Below the pieces are notes generated by a model that saw only the letters and a program-made list of their open reading frames with translations, made no database searches and was not told the origin of the DNA. Made by a program: the position numbers and the translations under genes. Shown here in pieces: positions 17,570 through 25,459 of a DNA stretch of 64,000 bases (positions within the stretch are counted from its first letter, which is position 1; the number at the start of each line of letters is the position of its first letter). Where the stretch lies: NCBI RefSeq assembly GCF_010894435.1, contig NZ_JAAIXZ010000004.1:46200-110199 (forward strand), written 5' to 3'. The stretch is from Pyxidicoccus trucidator (GTDB lineage Bacteria; Myxococcota; Myxococcia; Myxococcales; Myxococcaceae).

Positions 17570-18724
17570 ATGAGTCGAAACCCCCTTCACCGAAGCCTGG
17601 GCTTCCAGGCCCCGCGCATGCTGCTGCTGGCCGGACTGGTGCTGGCCACGAGCGCCGTCGCGCAGGTCCAGGTCGCTCCCGTCAGCCCCATCCACAACGA
17701 GGACGGCAAAATCGTCGGCTTCAACACGAACGAGCCGAGCACCTACTTCCTGCTTCCCAGCGCCTACCTGAAGGCCGAGCGGCAGACGCCGCCCGCCGCG
17801 TACCTGTCGGCCGCAGGGCTGGGGCCGGATGGCAGGCCGCAGTATGACTTGCGGGTGGTATTCACGCCCAGCTACGCGCATGCCGCCGCGAACGTCGTCG
17901 GCATCCGCACGGAGGACCCCCACGCGCTCTTCTTCCCGCTGCCGATGTTCATCGACCAGGTGCGCGTCTTCCTTCCCTCGGCGCTGGGGTCGGTGGCGGC
18001 GCAGCTGACGCCCGACGGTGGCATCAGCACGCCCTTCGCGCTGTATTTCCGGCTGCGGCTGACGGAGGCGCAGGTGGGTATCTTCCGGCAGCTGGCCCGT
18101 GGTGGCCTGGTGCTCCAGGGCTTCGTGGGGACCATCTACCAGGTGCCGGACGGCTATCAGTACTCGAGCGTCCCCCTCACGCTGCTGCTGCCGGAGAGCA
18201 CCTTCACCAGCACGCTCCCGCCGGTGACGGTGCGTCCGGAGCAGTGGATGAAGGACCTGCTGGAGCAGACCGAGCTCTTCGTGGAAGGGCCGCTGGACGG
18301 TCAGTACTCCCTGGGCGGAGGGATATTCGTCACGTTCCAGAACTCCGTCGTGCAGGGCAAGCTGCGCACGGGGACCTTCGACGTGCTGTCGCAGGGGGCC
18401 GGGGTGCTGGCCGCGGTGGCGACCGCCTCGCCCAACCTGGATGGCGAGGTGCAGGTCTTCATCCCCGAGCTGGGCCTGCCCATCGTCATGAAATACCAGG
18501 CCGTCTTCGAGGCGAAGCTGGACCTCTTCATGATGGAAATCGAGCTGACCCGGTTCGACATCTCCGCCGTGCAGGTGAATGGGACGAGCTCGCCCTTCCA
18601 TACACAGCTGCTGGCGAACCTGATTCAACAGCCCGACGTGAGGGCGGAGCTGGCGGCGGCGCTGTCCCGCGAGCTCCAGGAGCGAATCCTCGCGCAGACG
18701 CTGTTCGGAGTGAGCCTGCCATGA
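17570..18724 (+). CDS. Secreted protein, third gene of the unknown cluster
   Basis: 384 residues with a signal peptide (MLLLAGLVLATSAVAQ). The mature start (VSPIHNEDGKIVGF ... STYFLLPSAYLKAERQ) is followed by long beta-type segments and a further HALFFPLPMF motif resembling the [hydrophobic]-Tyr/Phe-Phe pattern of the two genes before. The C-terminus is helical (VRAELAAALSRELQERIL). No known domain was recognised. Its TGA overlaps the ATG of the next gene (ATGA), showing translational coupling. Confidence 0.77.
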   Translation: MSRNPLHRSLGFQAPRMLLLAGLVLATSAVAQVQVAPVSPIHNEDGKIVGFNTNEPSTYFLLPSAYLKAERQTPPAAYLSAAGLGPDGRPQYDLRVVFTPSYAHAAANVVGIRTEDPHALFFPLPMFIDQVRVFLPSALGSVAAQLTPDGGISTPFALYFRLRLTEAQVGIFRQLARGGLVLQGFVGTIYQVPDGYQYSSVPLTLLLPESTFTSTLPPVTVRPEQWMKDLLEQTELFVEGPLDGQYSLGGGIFVTFQNSVVQGKLRTGTFDVLSQGAGVLAAVATASPNLDGEVQVFIPELGLPIVMKYQAVFEAKLDLFMMEIELTRFDISAVQVNGTSSPFHTQLLANLIQQPDVRAELAAALSRELQERILAQTLFGVSLP

Positions 18725-19425
18725 ACGGACACGCAGCGCGCTGGGGGCTGGTGGGGTTGCTCGGGGTCGCCGCAATCGTCGCGGTGGCCGCGAGTCGAGG
18801 GGACGCTCCGGAGCCGGTGGTGGGTGTTTCGCCCCGGCCCGCGGCCATGCCGGAGCGCGCCCCGGCCCCCGATGCCGACAGCGCGCTGCGTGAAGCCGCG
18901 CTGGCCCGCTTCAAGAACGGGTCAACGGGCCTGCGGCTGAACGACGGGACGCGGATTGCTCCGCGTGACGCCGAGCACGAGGCCCACATCAAGGTGAACC
19001 TCTTCAAGAAGGTCCTGGCCCGGGAGCTGGCGCAGAAGGACCCCACCTTCGTCCAGGCGGCGGAGCAGTCGCTGCGGCGCAAGCGGCCCGCGGAGCTCGT
19101 CGTCGAGTGGGACGAGCTCACCGGCAACCCGTGGGTCCGCTTCGTCGTCAGTGAGACGGCGGACTGCGCGTTCCCGGAGGGGCCGGAGGCGCGGGTGGAG
19201 GCGGGCGGACTCTCGCGGCACCCCTGCCTGCTGCGAAGCAGCCTGAAGTCACGCTGGCCGGAAGGGAATCCCGCCCTGAGGGTGGAGGTGCTTCCGCTCG
19301 CGCCTGACAGCCGGGACTGGAAGCGGCTGATGGAGGAGGAGATGAAGGAGCTGGCCGCGCTTGACTTCCTCCGTGCCCGGGGCCACAGACTTGCAGCCGT
19401 CCCTGCGGCCGGCAGGACGGAGTGA
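18721..19425 (+). CDS. Membrane-anchored protein, fourth gene of the unknown cluster
   Basis: 234 residues with a single N-terminal transmembrane helix (about 9-24) and the remainder on the outside. The exported part has a Pro-rich linker, then a charged region (LNDGTRIAPRDAEHEAHIKVN) and two Cys (ADCAFPEG, HPCLL) that could form a disulfide. The start overlaps the preceding stop by four bases, so it is made together with the third cluster protein. No family recognised. A periplasmic or membrane-side partner for the secreted proteins is an inference from position only. Confidence 0.75.
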   Translation: MNGHAARWGLVGLLGVAAIVAVAASRGDAPEPVVGVSPRPAAMPERAPAPDADSALREAALARFKNGSTGLRLNDGTRIAPRDAEHEAHIKVNLFKKVLARELAQKDPTFVQAAEQSLRRKRPAELVVEWDELTGNPWVRFVVSETADCAFPEGPEARVEAGGLSRHPCLLRSSLKSRWPEGNPALRVEVLPLAPDSRDWKRLMEEEMKELAALDFLRARGHRLAAVPAAGRTE

Positions 19426-19441
19426 GCGGGATGGTGATTCG

Positions 19442-19759
19442 GTGATTCGAGCACGAGATGCGCGAGCCCTGGCCGCGGCGCTGCTGGGGTTGAGCGGGGT
19501 TGCCTGTTCGGAGCCGGACCCGGGGCCAGGGCCGGGGCCGGGCACACCGGAGAAGAAGGTCCATACGCAGGCGGAGCGCACGCTGGCCTGCGATGGCCAT
19601 GAGCTGCGAATCCCGGCACTGGACGAGTCGATGACGCTCGCCTGGGCCTCCTTCCAGGTGGCGCAGCAGAACCAGGAGGCGCTCGCGTCGCTGGGGGCGG
19701 AGGCTCGCAAGTCGCTGTTCGACGCCTGCGTCATCCCGGCCATCGTCGGAACGAAGTAG
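19442..19759 (+). CDS. Small lipoprotein ending the cluster
   Basis: About 105 residues using a GTG start at 19,442, 16 bases after the preceding stop. The N-terminus gives a good lipoprotein signal (ALAAALLGLSGVAC), followed by a Pro/Gly repeat (PDPGPGPGPGTPE) and a helical tail with two Cys. The Shine-Dalgarno is weak, and an ATG a few bases upstream in another frame gives only four codons, so the start is uncertain. Lipobox and spacing argue it is real. Function is unknown. Confidence 0.6.
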   Translation: MIRARDARALAAALLGLSGVACSEPDPGPGPGPGTPEKKVHTQAERTLACDGHELRIPALDESMTLAWASFQVAQQNQEALASLGAEARKSLFDACVIPAIVGTK

Positions 19760-19801
19760 AGTCGTGACGGTGGTGCTCACGCTTCTCAGCGAGGACGTCT
19801 G

Positions 19802-20131
19802 ATGCGGTCTGCTCGGTGGCTCCTGGTCCTTCCGTTGTTGTGGCTTCCCTCGGCCGTGCAGGCGGCCTCTCTTCGCTGTGGCACGGCGCTCGTCGCGGAT
19901 GGGGCGTCGAAGTCGGACGTCATCGCGAAGTGCGGCGAGCCGCTGGCGAAGGAGACCCGCTCTGAGTCGGAAGAGTTGAAGACTCGGGACGGGGACACAT
20001 CGGCGAAGCGGGTGGTGCAGAAGACGTTCGAGGAGTGGACGTACAACTTCGGCCCCAACCGCCTGATGCAGGTGGTGGTGTTCGAGAACGGCAAGCTCAT
20101 CGACGTGAAGAGCGCCGGGTACGGGCGGTAG
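19802..20131 (+). CDS. DUF2845 family exported protein
   Basis: 109 residues with a signal peptide (LLWLPSAVQA). The mature protein begins SLRCGTALVADGASKSDVIA, followed by KCGEPLAKE and a WTYNFGPNRLMQVVVFENGK strand, the pattern of DUF2845, small periplasmic proteins with two conserved Cys and an SmpA/BamE-like appearance. Function of the family is unknown. It lies 42 bases after the small lipoprotein gene and converges with the immunity gene only 15 bases away. Confidence 0.8.
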   Translation: MRSARWLLVLPLLWLPSAVQAASLRCGTALVADGASKSDVIAKCGEPLAKETRSESEELKTRDGDTSAKRVVQKTFEEWTYNFGPNRLMQVVVFENGKLIDVKSAGYGR

Positions 20132-20146
20132 CGGCGAGGTGACGCG

Positions 20147-20839
20147 CTAACTGCTGCTCGGCGGCTGCGATTGAGGCGGGGACCCGAGGATGCGCAGCGG
20201 GTCCCAGATGTACTTCTCGATGGGAACCATGGCCATGTGGCTCATGGCGTGTCTCTCGGCGAAGCGCCTGAAGCGCTCGGAGACGAGGATGACACCCCAC
20301 ATGCCGCGCGGCCGGAATACGTCCTCCCCGTTCCAGGTGCCTTCTTCCAGGGTGAGGCCGTCGATGGCATCCGGGCCGACGTAGCGGCACCAGGAGCACG
20401 CCATGGGCTGCTTGCTCAGGATGCGGCTGCGCTCCGTGTCCAGGGCCGGGTGGCCGTAGTCGGGGGTAACGTAGAGGTACGTGGGCAGTGGCCCGAGCTT
20501 GGGGCCACGACGTTTGCGGCGTACCCGCTTCACCTCGACGGGATGGAAGCCACTGAGCCCCGTCAGTCCCTCCGCCTTGAAGTCCTCGGCGAAGCGCTCG
20601 GTGACCAGTAGTCCACTTGGACCTTCCAGGAGATCTCCGAAGGCCTGACCGTAGAACTCCAGGTCGCCCTGGTAGGGGGGCTCCCAGCTCAGCGCTCCGA
20701 CGGTATCTCCACACTGTGGACAGCGCAGCGCGGGGCCGACATTGGTGATTGTTCCGCTGAACTCGGTGTCGTGCGGGCCGTCGAGCAGCCTGTCCATGAC
20801 GAAGAAACGCGTGGGGTTCAAGGAAAGGTCAGAAGCCAT
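20147..20839 (-). CDS. SitI6-like double-CXXC immunity protein (distal copy)
   Basis: 230 residues, strongly similar along its length to the preceding gene (shared blocks include ALRCPQCG, GALSWEPPYQGDLEFYGQAF and MACSWCRYVGPDAIDG versus MVCSWCRYVGPDAIDG). It belongs to the myxobacterial double-CXXCG family (gmx_para_CXXCG), whose members protect against SitA6 lipoprotein toxins. Two CXXC pairs are visible, CPQCG and CSWCR, probably holding a metal. Start is placed at MASD by comparison with the paralogue; an upstream ATG at 20,860 is possible. It lies 44 bases after the first copy, so duplication in tandem is likely. Confidence 0.85.
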   Translation of the reverse strand: MASDLSLNPTRFFVMDRLLDGPHDTEFSGTITNVGPALRCPQCGDTVGALSWEPPYQGDLEFYGQAFGDLLEGPSGLLVTERFAEDFKAEGLTGLSGFHPVEVKRVRRKRRGPKLGPLPTYLYVTPDYGHPALDTERSRILSKQPMACSWCRYVGPDAIDGLTLEEGTWNGEDVFRPRGMWGVILVSERFRRFAERHAMSHMAMVPIEKYIWDPLRILGSPPQSQPPSSS

Positions 20840-20883
20840 TCTGGGAGTGCCAATCCACATCGAGGGTCCACACGCCCGCTAAA

Positions 20884-21555
20884 TCAGGTCTCGGCCCGCG
20901 GCAGGAGGCCTAGCGGGTCCTTGATGTAGTTTTCGATGGGGATCATGGCCATGTGGCTCATGGCATGCTTCCCGGCGAAGCGCTTGAAGCGCTCGGAGAC
21001 GAGGACGGCGCCCCACATGCCGCGCGGCCGGAACACGTCCTCCCCGTTCCAGGTGCCTTCCTCCAGGGCGAGGCCGTCGATGGCATCGGGGCCGACGTAG
21101 CGACACCAGGAGCACACCATGGGCTTCTTGCTCAGGATGCGGCTGCGCTCCATGTCCAGGGCGGCGTGGCCATAGGCCAGTGTGACGTAGAGATACGCGG
21201 GAGGCGGACCGGGCTTGGAGCCACGGCCCTTGCGGCGGACCCACTTTATCTCGACGGGATGGAAGCCGCTGAGCCCCGTCAGCCCCTCCGCCTTGAAGTC
21301 CTCGGCGAAGCGCTCGGTGATGAGGAGCCCGCTCGGACCCTTCAGGAGGTCCCCGAAGGCCTGGCCGTAGAACTCCAGGTCGCCCTGGTAGGGGGGCTCC
21401 CAGCTCAGCGCTCCGACGGTGTTCCCACACTGAGGACAGCGGAGCGCGGGGCCCATATTCGAGCTGGTCCTGCTGAACTCGGTGTCGTGCTCGCCTTCGC
21501 GCAACTTGTTCAAGACGAAGAAGCGCATGGGGTTCGAGAGGGCTTCAGAAGCCAT
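20884..21555 (-). CDS. SitI6-like double-CXXC immunity protein (toxin-proximal copy)
   Basis: 223 residues of the same family as the next gene downstream, starting 11 bases inside the end of the toxin gene, so translation is coupled to it, as expected of a cognate immunity gene. CPQCG and CSWCR form the paired CXXC motifs. The long upstream extension in this frame runs inside the toxin gene and is ignored. In the known systems the immunity protein stays in the cytoplasm and blocks toxin received from neighbouring cells by outer membrane exchange. Which of the two copies neutralises this toxin is not shown by the sequence. Confidence 0.87.
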   Translation of the reverse strand: MASEALSNPMRFFVLNKLREGEHDTEFSRTSSNMGPALRCPQCGNTVGALSWEPPYQGDLEFYGQAFGDLLKGPSGLLITERFAEDFKAEGLTGLSGFHPVEIKWVRRKGRGSKPGPPPAYLYVTLAYGHAALDMERSRILSKKPMVCSWCRYVGPDAIDGLALEEGTWNGEDVFRPRGMWGAVLVSERFKRFAGKHAMSHMAMIPIENYIKDPLGLLPRAET

Positions 21556-22795
21556 GCGGAAACCTCGCGCGCATCTCGGGGCGGCTGTAGATCCGTCGCA
21601 AGAACGTCTCGAACTCCAAGGGTGTTGCGTTGTCAAAATCATCAAGCCAGCCGATGACTTCATCATCTACATCACGGTGCCACTTCTGATAGCCGTTGTG
21701 GGCTGCCCTGTCGGCGGCTCGTGTGACGAAACGTGGATCTCTCGCGGTGTAGTGGCCCTGGAGCGTGGCATGCTCATCAAGCCTTGCCGCTATCCGCCTG
21801 GAAATCACATGGTGTAGCTGCCCGCTCGGCGCCGAGGCCGCCTGGCCTCCTTTCATGCCCTGCGCCACCATGGCGATGGCCGTGGCGGGCAGGGAGATGA
21901 CGACGGTGCTTCCCATGACGGCCACCGCGCTCACCTGCCCCACGTTGGCCAGGTTGATACCCACCTGTGAGGCCCCCAGCGCCGCCGCCTCCGGGAAGCG
22001 CGGCATCATCGACAGCCGAGAGGCCATCCACGCGGCGCTTCCGGCCATGCCCTGGCTCATCACCACCGTCACCGCGAGGACGACGACGCGTGCCACCTCC
22101 GGCCCTACCCGGTTCGCGAAGCGCTGGCCGGCCCGCTCCAACTCCAGGGGCGTGGTGGCGACGTCGGTGGTGCGCTTCAGCTCCCTGCTCGCCTCCACCA
22201 CCTCCAGGAACGTCTCCACGCCCAGGTAGATCAAGAGGACCGCCGAGACGATGGCCGCCGCCTTGGTGAAGACAGGCTCGGGGTTCGCCGCCAGGACGGC
22301 CCAGCTGATGAGGCCCGTCGAGATGACGGCGTAGAAGAGCTGGGGGGCCAGGGTGTCCTCCACGGCCTTGGAGATGCTCTCCTTCATGGGCTCGAGAGAC
22401 AGGCCCAGGGCCACCCCCAGCTTGTCCCACTCGCTCATGCCCATGGCATCGTCGAGCAGCGACAGGCAGTCACCCCGGCGCCGGCCCTCCTTGCAGAGGC
22501 CGCCGAAGCTCCTGCTCATGAGGCGCCGCCATCCAGGGGCCTCGCCGCTGGCAGGGTAGGAGGCGCGCACCAGCCAACCTTGCTGGGGGGCGCGAAACGT
22601 CAGCGGCGCATTCAGCACCAGCCGCGTCAGTGCTTCCTCGAACGCGTCCGCATCCACCTCCACGGTCCTGCTCGGAGTGGGCGGCCTGTACTCCCGTGGC
22701 GCACCGTGCCCCGTGTCCAGGCGCACGACGCGCGGGGTGCCGCACCCGGTGAGCAGGGCCAGCAGCAGGACTGCAACAGTCAGACGGGGGGCCAT
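21545..22795 (-). CDS. SitA6-like polymorphic toxin lipoprotein
   Basis: 416 residues with lipobox LLTGC (Cys18). SitA proteins are lipoprotein toxins passed between myxobacterial cells by TraA/TraB-dependent outer membrane exchange, discriminating kin. The central part has hydrophobic segments (about 152-200, 232-262 and 285-312) that may insert into membranes. The last ~95 residues form a His-rich domain (QLHHVISRRIA, HATLQGHYTARDPRF, NGYQKWHRDVDDE) resembling AHH/HNH-like nuclease ends; catalysis is inferred. Two immunity genes follow, the first overlapping by 11 bases. No SitB-like helper gene is seen. It starts 43 bases after the Mrr-like gene. Confidence 0.85.
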   Translation of the reverse strand: MAPRLTVAVLLLALLTGCGTPRVVRLDTGHGAPREYRPPTPSRTVEVDADAFEEALTRLVLNAPLTFRAPQQGWLVRASYPASGEAPGWRRLMSRSFGGLCKEGRRRGDCLSLLDDAMGMSEWDKLGVALGLSLEPMKESISKAVEDTLAPQLFYAVISTGLISWAVLAANPEPVFTKAAAIVSAVLLIYLGVETFLEVVEASRELKRTTDVATTPLELERAGQRFANRVGPEVARVVVLAVTVVMSQGMAGSAAWMASRLSMMPRFPEAAALGASQVGINLANVGQVSAVAVMGSTVVISLPATAIAMVAQGMKGGQAASAPSGQLHHVISRRIAARLDEHATLQGHYTARDPRFVTRAADRAAHNGYQKWHRDVDDEVIGWLDDFDNATPLEFETFLRRIYSRPEMRARFPHGF

Positions 22796-22838
22796 GAGGC
22801 GACCTTGAGCGAGGAGGGCGAGTTGCCGTCAGGCCGTG

Positions 22839-23867
22839 CTACCGGGCCGGCCAGTAGAAGCGCTGGAGTGGCACCATCGCGCGCGTCGGCGCATCGAGCT
22901 GCTCGTAGCGTTCGAGGAGCAGCTCCCGCAGGCGGGGCAGGGTGATGAGCGTGAGCGCGATGTTGGAGCGCTCGGCCTCGTAGTGGGCGTCCTTGGTGAA
23001 GCCGCCGGTGCTCACGTACAGGCACTTGTCGTTGGCCTTGCGGCCCCCGAGGAAGGAGCGGAGCTCCTTGGTGCCCATGGGAGTCCCGGGCCGGTGCTTC
23101 ACCTCGACGAAGATGCGCGGCTCCTGGAGGCCCAGGCCGTCCGGCGACGCGAAGATGTCCACGCCACGGTCCGGGCCCGGCTCGGACACCCGGGTCTGGT
23201 AGCCCATGGAGCGCAGGATGCCGGCGACCAGGTGCTGCAGCTGCTCCCAGTCCAGGCGGCTGATGGCGTCCTCGACGAAGGCGCCGGCCTTGTCGAACAT
23301 CTCCGCGCTCAGCTCCGCGTCCGAGCGGGGCTTGCCCTCGACGGGACGGGCCACGGGTGGGGCGACTGGCGGGGTCTGCTCGGGGGCCGTATCGAGAGCA
23401 ACGGCCTGCTCGGCCAGCTCGGCGGCCACGTCCGGGCCCAGCTTGAAGAGGCTCTGGATGGCGCCGAGCGAGTTGCGCGCCGACGCGCTCAGCCCGTCGC
23501 GGGAGACGCGGCCGGTCCACTTCACGCGGCGCATGTGGGGCTTGGAGTCGATGAGCTGGGGCGCCCACTCGTACTCCGAGGACAGGGTGCCCACGAAGTA
23601 GAGGCGGCGCTCGCTGTCGTAGGTGATGACGCCGTCGCCGGACTTCATCTCACTGACGAAGCGGGCGGACTGGCTGGCCCAGGTGGCGCGCGTGCCCTCG
23701 CCCTCCTCGGGGTATTTCTCCGCGTAGAGGCGCAGCATGTCCGCCTTGGACTGCGAGGGCGACAGCGGGCCGAGCCTCGCGTCTCCCATGGCGACGATGC
23801 CGTGCCGCAGGAATTCCTCGATGTTCTCGCTGCCGCGCCCGGCGCGGACCATCCACGTGGTCTTCAT
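22839..23867 (-). CDS. Mrr-like restriction endonuclease
   Basis: 342 residues. The C-terminal half (about 200-320) is an Mrr-type PD-(D/E)xK nuclease: DRGVDIFA (Asp237) and FVEVKHR (Glu255, Lys257) form the active site, preceded by the usual helix with GILRSMGY. The N-terminal half (WMVRAGRGSENIEEF ... YFVGTLSSEYEW) looks like a PUA/EVE-like module that may read modified bases; that part is tentative. Mrr enzymes cut DNA bearing foreign methylation. The ATG overlaps the hsdS stop by four bases, so it belongs to the restriction operon and probably complements it. Confidence 0.88.
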   Translation of the reverse strand: MKTTWMVRAGRGSENIEEFLRHGIVAMGDARLGPLSPSQSKADMLRLYAEKYPEEGEGTRATWASQSARFVSEMKSGDGVITYDSERRLYFVGTLSSEYEWAPQLIDSKPHMRRVKWTGRVSRDGLSASARNSLGAIQSLFKLGPDVAAELAEQAVALDTAPEQTPPVAPPVARPVEGKPRSDAELSAEMFDKAGAFVEDAISRLDWEQLQHLVAGILRSMGYQTRVSEPGPDRGVDIFASPDGLGLQEPRIFVEVKHRPGTPMGTKELRSFLGGRKANDKCLYVSTGGFTKDAHYEAERSNIALTLITLPRLRELLLERYEQLDAPTRAMVPLQRFYWPAR

Positions 23868-25459
23868 GTCGGGTTCCCTGTAGCGCTCTTGCGGCCGGTG
23901 GCCTTGGTGGAGCGTCGCTGCTTCGGACTGGAGGCGGCGGCCTCGCGCTCGGCGCGGATGCGCTCCAGGAGCACGGAGGCGGGCTCGTCGTTCGGGTCCT
24001 GCGGGACGAGTTCGCCGCAGAATGCTCGGCTCAACATTGATTCGTTGAGCAAATCAAGCTGCTCGCTTGCCTGCTTCCATCGCTCGTGCACTGTGGAGAT
24101 TCGCGCGAATGCTTGCTCGATGAATTTGACAATTTCGTTCTGCTCGGCAGTCGATGGCAGCGGTACGGGGAAACTCCGGAGATCATCAAGGTTGACCCCC
24201 GATTGAGCCACGCCCTTCGTGTGCCCAGCGAGTATCCGCACTGCTACCGGACTTGCTAGGAGATACATGAGAAAGCGCGGCTGTACGCCCGGAAGGCTTG
24301 GCACCATTGCTACTTCACGACTGATATTCATGCCAGCCATGGCGAGTGATGCTACGGCAACACCTCCAACGGTGCCGCGAATAGCGACAAGCACTTCGCC
24401 ACCTTCGAGCCGAGTACGCGAGTACTGACTGGCAATCTCCGGGTTAACGCGTTTGAGCGGGTCGAGTTCTATTGAGAAGTTCTTGATGTCTCCACACCTC
24501 ACTGTTGGAACTCCCGTAGGGTGCGGGTCGCCAGTTATTACGATACCGTATGGAATGCCCCGCACTGGGTCGGCGAGAAGTTCTAGCGGAGCTGCATTCC
24601 AGCCTAGGGAATCTAAGTCCCCGAACCATTCTGCTTTTGGAGCATCAGGGTCTATCCTAAGAGTTGGTTCGTCGTACTCTGTTTTCCAGGACTCAGCCTT
24701 GGGCGTCTTCGCTTTGAGACGAAGTCGCTCCTGCACGACATCTTCCCAGCGGCGGCGCCGCTCGGCGCGAATCTGCTCAAGCAGATCCGAGGTGGGCTTG
24801 GTCTTACGAGTCTGAGAACGCCAGCGTTCCGTCAGAGCGCCACGGAATGCAGCGGCGAGCACGGCTTGTCGGAAGCGCTCCAGCAGGGCTGGGATGGCGT
24901 CCAGTGCTTCCTTGGCGAGGCGGCTTCGGGACAGGAGGGCTTCGAGTTTGGATACGATGCGCCGTTGCTCTGCCAAAGGTGGGACAGGAAACTCAAGACT
25001 GGCGAATCGATCTGCGCCAAGGTGAGCGATGCTGGTGGTCCATTTTGAAATCGATTGAAAGCGACCTGAATGGAGGTAGGTTCGGAATACAAGTAGTGCA
25101 AATTCTGGAATGACCGATTGGCGAGCTCGGAATCGAATCAGGGTGTTTTGAAAGCATGCACCAGGCATCTCGTCCCGGTAGATGGCAGGGCGGCCGACAA
25201 GTTCGCGGGACTGGCCTTCATTTAAGAGGATGTCACCGGGAAGTAGTTTGTAGCGCTCATATTCTTCGGGCGTGAAATTCATCTCGAAGACATCGCTTGT
25301 GTCGATTCTGTCTTCGAATACATTTGCGACCCGCAGATATGGACGCATGTGCGTTCCGGTGTGGTGTTCGGGAGCGCGCTGACGACCAAGTCGCACCTCG
25401 CCAACCTCGTCAACGCGAGCCCAGGACCATCCGGGAGGCAACTGTTTTTCAAATATCAT
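23864..25459 (-). CDS. hsdS: Type I restriction-modification specificity subunit
   Basis: 531 residues. HsdS contains two target-recognition domains that each read half of a split site. TRD1 is about residues 5-165 (LPPGWSWARVDEVGEVRLG) with the first conserved spacer helix after PPLAEQRRIVSKLEALL; TRD2 is about 270-480 with the second spacer at PSTAEQNEIVKFIEQA. Start chosen at 25,459, 11 bases inside hsdM. Both TRD-coding parts are visibly less GC-rich than hsdM and hsdR, normal for recombining specificity domains. Works with the HsdM and HsdR proteins encoded upstream. Confidence 0.93.
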   Translation of the reverse strand: MIFEKQLPPGWSWARVDEVGEVRLGRQRAPEHHTGTHMRPYLRVANVFEDRIDTSDVFEMNFTPEEYERYKLLPGDILLNEGQSRELVGRPAIYRDEMPGACFQNTLIRFRARQSVIPEFALLVFRTYLHSGRFQSISKWTTSIAHLGADRFASLEFPVPPLAEQRRIVSKLEALLSRSRLAKEALDAIPALLERFRQAVLAAAFRGALTERWRSQTRKTKPTSDLLEQIRAERRRRWEDVVQERLRLKAKTPKAESWKTEYDEPTLRIDPDAPKAEWFGDLDSLGWNAAPLELLADPVRGIPYGIVITGDPHPTGVPTVRCGDIKNFSIELDPLKRVNPEIASQYSRTRLEGGEVLVAIRGTVGGVAVASLAMAGMNISREVAMVPSLPGVQPRFLMYLLASPVAVRILAGHTKGVAQSGVNLDDLRSFPVPLPSTAEQNEIVKFIEQAFARISTVHERWKQASEQLDLLNESMLSRAFCGELVPQDPNDEPASVLLERIRAEREAAASSPKQRRSTKATGRKSATGNPT

